From the NCBI GenBank assembly GCA_016794945.1, contig JAEUIX010000186.1:1-6831 (forward strand): a DNA stretch of 6,831 bases, written 5' to 3'. Source of the DNA: Phycisphaerae bacterium. Lineage in GTDB: Bacteria > Planctomycetota > Phycisphaerae > Phycisphaerales > UBA1924. The position numbers and the translations under genes were made by a program. Below the pieces are notes generated by a model. It worked only from the letters and a program-made list of their open reading frames with translations, was not told where the DNA came from and ran no database searches. Below, piece by piece: positions 1-5,620 of this stretch (within the stretch, counting starts at the first letter, position 1; each line of letters opens with the position of its first letter).

Positions 1-1
1 C

Positions 2-127
2 GACCCCTCCATGGCCAACTGGGTCATCAACACCACAGGGTGCTGCTGCGTGCCCGCTCCGTCCAGCGCGCTGGTCACGCTCCTTGCGGCGGCAACCGCC
101 GGCCGCCGTCGGCGGCGCGCCGCGTGA
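2..127 (+). CDS. C-terminal end of an exported protein with a PEP-CTERM-like sorting tail (5' end outside window)
   Basis: Only the last 41 codons are present, in the frame starting at base 2 and ending with TGA at 125-127. The tail reads ...NTTGCCC, then VPAPSS, a hydrophobic stretch rich in Ala, Leu, Val and Thr (about 13 residues), then five consecutive Arg and two Ala before the stop. This is the three-part layout of PEP-CTERM sorting signals: a short Pro-containing motif, a membrane-spanning helix and a basic end. In that family, proteins are exported and then processed at the motif by an exosortase; the VPAP variant is frequent in Phycisphaerae. The main body is missing, so the protein's function cannot be given. 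Three adjacent Cys just before the motif are unusual. The reading frame choice rests on this tail and on the stop lying just before a terminator-like hairpin. Confidence 0.62.
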   Translation, partial: DPSMANWVINTTGCCCVPAPSSALVTLLAAATAGRRRRRAA

Positions 128-150
128 TCGACCGGCACGGGCCAAACGAC

Positions 151-181
151 AGGAGGCCCCGGCGAACGGCCGGGGCCTCTT
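151..181. terminator. Probable bidirectional intrinsic terminator between convergent genes
   Basis: An inverted repeat with perfect 10-bp arms, GAGGCCCCGG (153-162) and CCGGGGCCTC (170-179), can be extended outward by a G-T and an A-T pair and inward by one C-G pair, leaving a five-base loop. It lies 23 nt after the stop of the plus-strand gene and 45 nt after the stop of rpmB on the minus strand. The T-tracts are poor on both sides (TTGGGTT on plus, CCTGTCGTTTGG on minus), as is common in GC-rich genomes. Its position between converging genes supports termination from both directions. Confidence 0.7.
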
Positions 182-226
182 GGGTTACTGCTGATGATGG
201 GGTCCCGCCGGCGTTCCGGCCGGACG

Positions 227-505
227 TCAGGCCTTGCCGCCGGCCTTCTGCTGGCGGGTGTAGCCGTCGCGCCGCCGCAGCGGCTTGACCACCAGGCCGG
301 CCTTGATGGCCTTGGTCGACGCCTTCACGCGGGTCGGCACACCGTCGATCATCGCCGTGACCGTCTGCAGGTTGGGGCGGAACTTGCGCCGGGTGATGCC
401 CGTGGGCTTGAGGCCGAAGCCGCCCTTGACGATCTTCTGGCCGCGGTAGGTCCGCTGCTTGCCGAACGAGGACTTCTTTCCGGTAAACGCGCAGACGTAG
501 GGCAT
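227..505 (-). CDS. rpmB: 50S ribosomal protein L28 (bL28)
   Basis: A 92-residue basic protein of the bL28 family, a component of the large ribosomal subunit. It begins MPYVCAFTGKKSSFGKQRTY, the usual start with C-x-x-TGK. The central KFRPNLQTV (about residues 45-53) matches the conserved F-x-PNLQ block, and VKASTKAIKAGLV near residues 65-77 matches the conserved C-terminal part. Residues about 20-40 (RGQKIVKGGFGLKPTG) form an insertion relative to the short proteobacterial form. There is only one Cys, so this is the zinc-free version. ATG at 505 is chosen over an in-frame start at 586 because the family begins here and GGAG (512-515) sits 6 nt upstream. The gene lies 184 nt downstream of the degT stop and has its own promoter candidate, so it need not belong to the dnaA unit. 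Confidence 0.96.
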   Translation of the reverse strand: MPYVCAFTGKKSSFGKQRTYRGQKIVKGGFGLKPTGITRRKFRPNLQTVTAMIDGVPTRVKASTKAIKAGLVVKPLRRRDGYTRQQKAGGKA

Positions 506-530
506 GGGAAACTCCGGTCGCTTGCCCGGT

Positions 531-546
531 CCGGACAATGGTCCGG
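531..546 (-). repeat. Small inverted repeat in the rpmB leader
   Basis: CCGGAC (531-536) and GTCCGG (541-546) are perfect 6-bp inverted arms around the 4-base spacer AATG. The element lies about 26 nt upstream of the rpmB start codon, inside the leader expected from the promoter candidate at 558-586. It could form a small RNA hairpin or be a protein-binding dyad. No known L28 control element is recognised, and chance is possible in such GC-rich DNA. Confidence 0.35.
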
Positions 547-557
547 CCCGGGCGGAG

Positions 558-586
558 ATTGTTCGCACCCCGCACGCCCCGGACAA
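558..586 (-). promoter_or_regulatory. Candidate sigma-70 type promoter for rpmB
   Basis: Read on the minus strand, TTGTCC (586-581; 4 of 6 matches to TTGACA) is followed after exactly 17 nt by AACAAT (563-558; 4 of 6 matches to TATAAT). Transcription would start near 551, giving a leader of about 46 nt before the rpmB ATG. The match is modest, but this is the most AT-rich point in the 184-nt gap between degT and rpmB. Confidence 0.4.
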
Positions 587-638
587 GCCCGCGCGCCAGG
601 CCCGACCCCGAAGAGCCCGAAACTCCGCGGAATCACGC

Positions 639-658
639 CCGAACCCCGCCCGGTTCGG
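639..658 (-). terminator. Possible hairpin terminator after degT
   Basis: CCGAACC (639-645) and GGTTCGG (652-658) are perfect 7-bp inverted arms with a 6-base GC-rich loop, about 31 nt downstream of the degT stop on the minus strand. No T-run follows, so this would be a weak or factor-assisted terminator, or only an RNA structure marking the transcript end. Confidence 0.3.
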
Positions 659-689
659 TGGCTGCTCGGGCGGCTGGCCCGCCGGCGGC

Positions 690-1931
690 TCACCCGCGCT
701 TGAGGTTCTCGCGCCGGATCATCAGGTCCAGCGTCTGGCACACCATGTCGATGTCGCGCTCGCGCAGGTCGTTGTAGAACGGCAGCGCGATCGTCCGCTG
801 GCTCACCGACTCGGCGATCGGGTAGTCCCCGGGGCCGTAGCCGAACCGCTCGCGGTAGAACGGCTGCAGGTGGATGCACGGGAAGTAGTCCCCCGCGCCC
901 ACCTCGTGCCGACGCATGCCCGCGATCACCCGGTCGCGCTCCTCGCGCGTGTAGCTGCTGGCCAGCCGCACCACGAACACGAACCACGACATCACGCTCT
1001 GCGGCGAGATCGTCGGCAGCACGATCTCCCCGTGCGTCATCAGCCGCTCCATGTACGCGCGGGCCACTTTCTGCCGCTTGGCGATGAGCTCCGGCAGACG
1101 CTTCATCTGGACCACGCCCAGGGCCGCGTGCACCTCCGACAGCCGGTAGTTGTACCCCAGCCGCTCTTGCACCAGCCACGACCCCGTCCCCGCCCCGCCC
1201 GCCCCGTTGGCCGCAACGCCCGCGCCGCCCATGCCCACCGCCGCCGACGCCGACGCAGAGCCCATGCCCGTCGGCATCGCCGGCACCGGCCGCCCCTGGC
1301 TGCGCAGGCTGCGGCACAGGTCCGCCAGGCGCTTGTCGTCGGTCACGATCATGCCCCCCTCGCCCGTCGTGATCTGCTTGTTGGGGTAGAAGCCGAACAC
1401 GCCCACACGCCCGAACGACCCGCACGGCCGCCCCTTGTGCGAGCACCCCAGCGCCTCGCAGCAATCCTCGATCAGCGGGATCTCGTGCCGCGCCGCGATC
1501 GACGCGTACGCGTCCATGTGCTCGGGGTTGCCGAACGTCTCGACCGCCAGGATCGCCTTGGTGCGTGGCGTGATCGCCGCCTCCACCCGCGCCGGGTCCA
1601 TGTTCAGACTCTTGGGGCAGATGTCCACGAACACCGGCTTGGCCCCGACATACAGGATCACGTTGCTCGACGCGATGAAACTGAACGGGGTCGTGATCAC
1701 CTCGTCGCCAGGCCCGATCCCCAGCGCCAGCAGCGCCATGTGCAGGCCCACCGTGCCCGACGAGCACGCGATCGCGTAGTGCCGGTCGCACGCCGCGCCC
1801 ACCTGCGCCTCGAACTGCTCCTGCACCGGCCCGATCGACAGCCGGCCGCTCCGGAGCACCGCGCTCACCGCGTCGATCTCCAGTTGCGTGACGTCCGGCC
1901 TGGAAAGCGGGATCTCGTTGACGGTGCTCAT
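690..1931 (-). CDS. DegT/DnrJ/EryC1/StrS family PLP-dependent aminotransferase
   Basis: A 413-residue type I-fold aminotransferase of the family that aminates keto-sugar nucleotides for surface polysaccharide or glycan synthesis. The N-terminus has the family opening IPLSRPDVTQLEIDAV. SSGTVGLHMAL (about 57-67) is the phosphate-binding part, EDCCEALG (155-162) the PLP ring-contact region, and FYPNKQITTGEGG (181-193) carries the Schiff-base Lys185. GYNYRLSEVHAALG (259-272) and YFPCIHLQPFYRERFGY (349-365) are later conserved blocks. Between LRSQGR and the GYNYR block lies an extra low-complexity stretch (about 215-250). ATG at 1931 is preferred over an in-frame ATG at 1973 because AGGA (1941-1944) lies 9 nt upstream and the family starts here; the longer form would be 427 residues. 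The exact sugar substrate cannot be read. It follows the HEAT-like gene by 87 nt and probably shares its transcript. Confidence 0.93.
   Translation of the reverse strand: MSTVNEIPLSRPDVTQLEIDAVSAVLRSGRLSIGPVQEQFEAQVGAACDRHYAIACSSGTVGLHMALLALGIGPGDEVITTPFSFIASSNVILYVGAKPVFVDICPKSLNMDPARVEAAITPRTKAILAVETFGNPEHMDAYASIAARHEIPLIEDCCEALGCSHKGRPCGSFGRVGVFGFYPNKQITTGEGGMIVTDDKRLADLCRSLRSQGRPVPAMPTGMGSASASAAVGMGGAGVAANGAGGAGTGSWLVQERLGYNYRLSEVHAALGVVQMKRLPELIAKRQKVARAYMERLMTHGEIVLPTISPQSVMSWFVFVVRLASSYTREERDRVIAGMRRHEVGAGDYFPCIHLQPFYRERFGYGPGDYPIAESVSQRTIALPFYNDLRERDIDMVCQTLDLMIRRENLKRG
1182..1289 (-). other. Low-complexity Gly/Ala/Ser/Met insertion inside the aminotransferase
   Basis: These bases encode about 36 residues (roughly 215-250 of the protein) made almost only of Gly, Ala, Ser, Met, Pro, Val, Thr and a single Asn, with runs such as SASASAA and GMGGAG. 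Family members usually have only a few residues between the LR-x-QGR motif and the W-L-x-x-x-R-LGYNYR motif. The reading frame is intact on both sides and both flanking motifs are preserved, so this is an in-frame expansion and not a frameshift. Confidence 0.75.
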
Positions 1932-2018
1932 GCCGTGCGGTCCTGTGGGCTCGGGCAGAATCGTGGCGCTCATCCCAACGTTATCGGCCGCCCGCCCCCG
2001 CCGGCTGAGCCCGCCCGC

Positions 2019-3629
2019 TCACGGCGGCATCGTCTCGCCCAGCAGCTTGGCCAGCGCCGCGCGGTCCCGTCCCGCCGCCCGCAGGGCCAGCCACGCCGCC
2101 GGGGCACGCAGCGGGGCAACCAGGTTCCCCTCGCCGACGGCGATGCGCGTCAGGCGGTCCGCGTCGCCCCCCTCGGGCGCCCGCTTCTGCCGCACCGCCA
2201 GCGCCGCGCGCACGATCGCCCCCAGGTCGTCGCACAACGGATCGCGCACCCCGCCCGCCGCCGCCAGGCACCGCTCCGCCGACCCGGCCTCCCCCGCCCG
2301 CAGCGCCCCCACCACCGCCGCCGCCGCCACCGCCGCCCGGTGCTCCGGCGATGCGCCCCGCACCACGCCCGCCAGCGCCTCGTGGTTCACCCGGGCCAGC
2401 CGCTCCGCCGCGCCCGACGTGATCTCCTGCCGCTCCGCCGGCGCGCCCGCCCGCGCGCCGGCCACGATCGCCGACAGCACCGCGTCGCGCAGCGCCGGCG
2501 GCGCCGCGTCCACCACCTCCAGCAGCCGCTGCTGCGTCGGCAGATGGTCCGTCTCGATCAGCCGCGCCAGCGACGCCGCCGCGAGCCCGGGACGTTCGTC
2601 ACCCGCCTGCAGCGCCCGCACGCTCGCGCCCATCGCCGCGATCAGCGGCTCGGCGTCCGACTCCATCGTCCGACCGACGTGCGCGGGAAGCCGCAGCCCC
2701 GGATGAGCCGCCGGGTCCGCGTGCCGCAGCGCCGCCTCCAGCGCCGCCAGCGCCGCCCGGATGCGCTGGCCCAGGTCCCCCGACGCCGCCAGCCCCGCCG
2801 AAACCTGCTGCACCCCGATCGACTCGCCCGGACGCAGGCTCAGCAGCAGCCGCGCCGCCTCGTCGCGCGCCATCGCGTCCCCCGTGATCCTCGACAGCGC
2901 ATCCATCGCCAGCTCGCGCCCCGCCGGCACGCCCAGCCGCCGGCACTCGTCCATCACCGCCAGCAGCGCCTCGCGCTGCTCGGGCACGAACAGCTCCGGC
3001 CCGCGCCGCTCGATCACCGAGAGCCCCTCCTGCCCCGCGCCGGCCAGCGTCAGCACCAGGCCCCCGATCACCGCGCCCGCGGGTCCGGCGTCCAGCGATA
3101 GCTCCCGGGCACGCGCCTCGGGCACCACCCGCCCCGACGCGTGAATCCGCGACGCCAGGGCCAGCAGCAGCGACGGCTCCAGGTCGGTCCAGCGCGCCAC
3201 GTCTTCCACCTGCGCCGGCAGCAGCAGCCCCTCGTTGAGCGCCGCCCTCAGCAGCGCCGAACGCTCCGGCCCTCGCTCGATCCGCCGCACCAGCAGCAGG
3301 TCCAGCGACCCGCCCTCCAGCTCCGCCAGCCCCAGCACCCCGTGCAGCCGCTGCACCGGCGTCTGCCCGCTGGCCAGCGTCGCGAACAGCGGCGCCAGCT
3401 CCGGGTCGCGCAGCGACCGCAGCGACCGCAGCACCGCGTTCTGCGTCGGCCCCTCGCGCGAGAGCATCAGCGACCGCATCGCGCTGACAAGCCGATCGAG
3501 CTCCCCCGGCTGGCGCGCCGGCGCTTCGACCTCCGGCTGCCGCGACGCCACGGCCGGCTGCCCCCAGCCCGCCGCCACGGCCAGCACCGCCGCCCCGCCG
3601 GCCCGACGGAGAATCGCGCCCGTTGGCAT
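2019..3629 (-). CDS. Exported helical-repeat (HEAT-like) protein of unknown function
   Basis: A 536-residue protein with no catalytic motif that I recognise. The first 28 residues look like a Sec signal peptide: MPTGAILRR with two Arg, a hydrophobic core (AGGAAVLAVAAGWG) and a cleavage site near AVA-S (28/29). The mature part is almost entirely alpha-helical, built of amphipathic segments about 30-40 residues long rich in Ala, Leu and Arg. The best repeat-like segment is about residues 70-105 (LRDPELAPLFATLASG followed by a second helix), typical of HEAT/Armadillo-like solenoids, which usually bind proteins. The start ATG lies 9 nt after the dnaA stop with no clear Shine-Dalgarno, so translation may be coupled to dnaA. 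The signal peptide makes a direct cytoplasmic link with DnaA unlikely. The gene call is firm; the repeat class and role are inferences. Confidence 0.85.
   Translation of the reverse strand: MPTGAILRRAGGAAVLAVAAGWGQPAVASRQPEVEAPARQPGELDRLVSAMRSLMLSREGPTQNAVLRSLRSLRDPELAPLFATLASGQTPVQRLHGVLGLAELEGGSLDLLLVRRIERGPERSALLRAALNEGLLLPAQVEDVARWTDLEPSLLLALASRIHASGRVVPEARARELSLDAGPAGAVIGGLVLTLAGAGQEGLSVIERRGPELFVPEQREALLAVMDECRRLGVPAGRELAMDALSRITGDAMARDEAARLLLSLRPGESIGVQQVSAGLAASGDLGQRIRAALAALEAALRHADPAAHPGLRLPAHVGRTMESDAEPLIAAMGASVRALQAGDERPGLAAASLARLIETDHLPTQQRLLEVVDAAPPALRDAVLSAIVAGARAGAPAERQEITSGAAERLARVNHEALAGVVRGASPEHRAAVAAAAVVGALRAGEAGSAERCLAAAGGVRDPLCDDLGAIVRAALAVRQKRAPEGGDADRLTRIAVGEGNLVAPLRAPAAWLALRAAGRDRAALAKLLGETMPP
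3409..3432 (-). repeat. Short 9-bp tandem repeat within the HEAT-like gene
   Basis: The unit CGCAGCGAC occurs at 3409-3417 and 3418-3426, followed by a partial third copy to 3432. On the coding strand it encodes LRSLRSLRD at the start of a helix, so the frame is kept. It looks like local slippage inside a helical repeat gene. Confidence 0.6.
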
Positions 3630-3638
3630 GACCGGAGT

Positions 3639-5207
3639 CTACGCCCCGGCCTGCGACGCCAGTCGCTGCGCCAGCGTCTCCAGCAGCTCGCCCACCGCCG
3701 GCTCTCCGCGCCCCGGGCCGAGGCTGATCCGCACGCCCGCCTCGATCTGCCCGCGCAGACGCTGCAGCGCCGTGATCACCGTCGAATGGTTCGGCCGCCC
3801 CAGCGTCCGCGCGATCTCGGGGAAGCTCATCGTCGTCAGCCGCCGGCACAGCGCCGTCGCGACCGCCCGGGCCATCACCACCCGCGCGTGCCGCCCGTTG
3901 CCCATCACCTCCTCGGCCTGAACGCCCAGAGCCTCGCACGCCGCCCGCAGCACGTCCTGCCCCCGCACCGGCCGCCGCACCGCCGCCGCGCCACCGCGCG
4001 ACACGCGCGCAAACTCCTGCCGCGCCCGCTGCACCCCCAGCAGCCCCACGCTCGGCTCGCCCCCGCCCAGCAGCCTGTGCACCGCCTCGACCCGCACGAC
4101 CAGCCCCTGCACCTCGCGCACCGTCGTCGGCGCCCCGGCCTCCAGCCCCGCCTCCACCAGCTCCCGCGCCGCCGTCGCCTCCAGCGCCCACCCCCGCGCC
4201 GCGGCGAACCGAACCGCGATCCGCGCCATCGACGCCCGGTCCGGCGCCGCCAGCACCGCGCACAACCCGGCGCCCAGCCGCGACACCAGCGGCTCCCGCA
4301 GCCCCGCGTACCGCCGCAGCGGCCCCGGCGCCGACGCCGCCACCGCCCCGCCCCGCTGGCGGATCGCGTCGATCGTGTGCCGCAGTTCCTGCTGCGTCGC
4401 GGGCTTGGTCTCCAGCGCGTGCACATCGTCGATGCACAGCAGGTCCAGCGAGCGAACCGGCTTGCGGAACGCCTCCACCCGCCCGGACCGCAGCGCCCCG
4501 ATGAACTCGTTGGCGAACGACTCGCCGCTCAGCACGCGCACCGCAGCGCCCCGGCGCGACGACCGCAGCGCCGACGCCGCCCCCTGCAGCAGGTGCGTCT
4601 TGCCCGTGCCGCACTCGCCGATGATCAGCATCGCCGTCGCCCGTTCCCCCTCCGGCCGGCCCTCGCCGGTCAGACGCAGCACCCCCTCGAACGCCAGCCG
4701 GTTGCCGTCGAACACCTCGAAGTCCGCCAGGCTCGCCAGCGCCGCCGGCGCCGACGTCACCGCCGCCGCGACGCCGCGACGCGCCCGCGCCGCCGGCCGC
4801 GCCGCCCCCGCGCCCCCCGCTACCCCCGCGCTCGCGCCCGGCCGCTCCACCGCCACGCCCCCGTCGATCTCGAACCGCACCGCGACGCCCGGCCGCCCGT
4901 CCGCGGCGGTCGCCTGCGCGATGTCGCCGGCGTACCGCTCCTGCAGCAGCCGCGCGATGAACGCCGAAGGCACCCGCACGCACAGGCCCCCCTCCTCCAG
5001 CCGCAGCGCCCGCCCGTTGCCGAAGTACCGCTCGAACCGCTCCGGCCCTACCCGCTGCCGCAGGCGCGAACACAGTTCGCTCAGGCCGGCCTGCCGGCCC
5101 GGGGCAGTCTCGGCCGTCGCCGCGACGCCAGCCGTCGCATCGCCCTGCGGCCCGTCGTACCGATCCTGGTTGGGGCGCACCGACCGCGCCGAGTGAACCG
5201 TGTCCAC
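3639..5207 (-). CDS. dnaA: Chromosomal replication initiator protein DnaA (divergent)
   Basis: A 522-residue AAA+ ATPase of the DnaA family, which binds DnaA boxes and opens the origin. Domain I is about residues 42-100 (ERFERYFGNGRALRL, then VRVPSAFIARLLQERY). An Ala/Gly/Arg-rich linker follows to about 155. Domain III has Walker A GECGTGKT (197-204), Walker B LLCIDD (256-261), the arginine-finger region LVSRLGAGL (Arg310) and sensor 2 TVRE (Arg364). Domain IV ends the protein with LTTMSFPEIARTLGRPNHST (457-476). Aligned by eye to E. coli, the sensor-1 Asp269 position is Ala293 and box VII Arg281 is Pro306; Arg285, Arg334 and Arg399 positions are kept. GTG at 5207 is chosen because AGAGG lies 7 nt upstream; an in-frame TTG at 5312 would add 35 residues with no family similarity and no ribosome binding site. 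The next gene is not dnaN but an exported repeat protein. Confidence 0.93.
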   Translation of the reverse strand: MDTVHSARSVRPNQDRYDGPQGDATAGVAATAETAPGRQAGLSELCSRLRQRVGPERFERYFGNGRALRLEEGGLCVRVPSAFIARLLQERYAGDIAQATAADGRPGVAVRFEIDGGVAVERPGASAGVAGGAGAARPAARARRGVAAAVTSAPAALASLADFEVFDGNRLAFEGVLRLTGEGRPEGERATAMLIIGECGTGKTHLLQGAASALRSSRRGAAVRVLSGESFANEFIGALRSGRVEAFRKPVRSLDLLCIDDVHALETKPATQQELRHTIDAIRQRGGAVAASAPGPLRRYAGLREPLVSRLGAGLCAVLAAPDRASMARIAVRFAAARGWALEATAARELVEAGLEAGAPTTVREVQGLVVRVEAVHRLLGGGEPSVGLLGVQRARQEFARVSRGGAAAVRRPVRGQDVLRAACEALGVQAEEVMGNGRHARVVMARAVATALCRRLTTMSFPEIARTLGRPNHSTVITALQRLRGQIEAGVRISLGPGRGEPAVGELLETLAQRLASQAGA

Positions 5208-5214
5208 GGTCACA

Positions 5215-5219
5215 CCTCT
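5215..5219 (-). promoter_or_regulatory. Ribosome binding site deciding the dnaA start
   Basis: On the minus strand AGAGG (5219-5215) precedes GTG (5207-5205) by 7 nt, a good Shine-Dalgarno spacing. A second in-frame GTG at 5213-5211 would leave almost no spacing, and the upstream TTG at 5312 has no such site. Confidence 0.7.
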
Positions 5220-5320
5220 CACGAACGCCGCAAGTTGTCCGGGAAGAACCCCGGGTGCGAGCGGAACCAGCCAACACGTGCAGAGTCCGTTCACCCCCGG
5301 TAGCGTCGGCAATCACCGCC

Positions 5321-5346
5321 CGGCGCCGGCGTTCAGGCCGGCGCCG
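5321..5346 (-). repeat. Strong GC hairpin in the presumed dnaA leader
   Basis: CGGCGCCGGC (5321-5330) and GCCGGCGCCG (5337-5346) are perfect 10-bp inverted arms with a 6-base loop. Each arm also contains the palindrome GGCGCC. The element lies about 113 nt upstream of the dnaA GTG and downstream of the promoter candidate, so it would sit in the mRNA leader. A second, weaker inverted repeat, CCCGG-AAATC-CCGGG, is at 5352-5366. They could form a leader structure affecting dnaA transcription or translation; no riboswitch class is recognised. Confidence 0.55.
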
Positions 5347-5430
5347 CTCCTCCCGGAAATCCCGGGCAAGGAACCTATCGGGCGATCATCGTCGGCGCTG
5401 CCGCCGGTCGAGATCCATGACCGAGTGCGG

Positions 5431-5458
5431 AGGATAACACCTTCTTCGCGCGACTCAA
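5431..5458 (-). promoter_or_regulatory. Candidate sigma-70 type promoter for dnaA
   Basis: On the minus strand TTGAGT (5458-5453) and TATCCT (5436-5431), each with 4 of 6 consensus bases, are separated by 16 nt. Transcription would begin near 5424, giving a leader of about 215 nt. The -10 overlaps TTATCCT, which itself resembles the first part of a DnaA box, and a better box-like site lies about 24 nt upstream of the -35, a layout compatible with autoregulation. Confidence 0.4.
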
Positions 5459-5481
5459 GCGCTCCGCGCTCCGGCACGCGG

Positions 5482-5490
5482 TGATCCACA
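5482..5490 (+). promoter_or_regulatory. DnaA-box-like 9-mer
   Basis: TGATCCACA differs from the classical box TTATCCACA at one base (position 2). It lies upstream of the candidate dnaA promoter in the longest intergenic region of the window, where DnaA sites for autoregulation or origin function are expected. A single near-match can occur by chance. Confidence 0.4.
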
Positions 5491-5572
5491 ACGCAAACCC
5501 GGCAAAACGCACGGACATTTCCCGGCGCCAACTTTTTTTCTCCACCGCGCACCGCCGCGCCGGCGCACCCGC

Positions 5573-5588
5573 TGTGCACAAGTGCACA
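5573..5588. promoter_or_regulatory. 16-bp palindrome TGTGCACAAGTGCACA, including a DnaA-box-like site
   Basis: TGTGCAC (5573-5579) and GTGCACA (5582-5588) are perfect inverted 7-bp arms around AA, and each arm contains the palindrome GTGCAC. The first nine bases read on the minus strand are TTGTGCACA, one base from TTGTCCACA, the box form preferred in some GC-rich bacteria, and one base from TTATNCACA. The element is 32 nt past the acetyltransferase stop and about 115 nt upstream of the candidate dnaA promoter. It may be a dimeric regulator operator or a DnaA-binding site. Confidence 0.45.
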
Positions 5589-5620
5589 TCTCTTCCCGCC
5601 GCGCGCCGCGGGCCCGAATC

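Noticed and set aside
1932..1973. N-terminal extension of the aminotransferase from ATG at 1973
   Set aside because: The 14 added residues are not family-like and the upstream sequence has no AGGA-type site, whereas the ATG at 1931 has one at 9 nt.
2280..2340. Run of GCC/CGC triplets looking like a simple repeat
   Set aside because: It simply encodes Ala-rich helices of the HEAT-like protein in preferred codons; unit length and sequence are not regular.
504..3101. Very long plus-strand open frame (865 codons) opposite degT and the HEAT-like gene
   Set aside because: Its translation is rich in Arg, His, Pro and Gln without any family motif, as expected for the antisense of GC-rich genes, while the opposite strand encodes recognisable proteins.
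3141..5303. Plus-strand open frame of 720 codons opposite dnaA
   Set aside because: Its composition is dominated by Arg, Pro, Gln and His and it overlaps the clear DnaA reading frame; it is an antisense shadow.
5208..5312. N-terminal extension of DnaA from TTG at 5312
   Set aside because: No ribosome binding site precedes it and the added 35 residues lack similarity to DnaA domain I, which begins well after the GTG at 5207.
2599..5316. Minus-strand open frame of 905 codons overlapping dnaA and the HEAT-like gene
   Set aside because: It consists almost only of Gly, Ala and Arg and is a shifted frame over the real genes; stops are rare in this base composition.
5386..5418. Ten-codon upstream frame MDLDRRQRRR in the presumed dnaA leader, its stop overlapping a second tiny frame by ATGA
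   Set aside because: It is attractive as a leader peptide, but there is no Shine-Dalgarno and the start would lie only about 6 nt from the proposed transcription start; more likely chance.
5375..5587. Small minus-strand open frame (70 codons) between the acetyltransferase and dnaA
   Set aside because: No ribosome binding site, no family resemblance, and it spans the promoter candidate and DnaA-box-like sites; coding cannot be supported.
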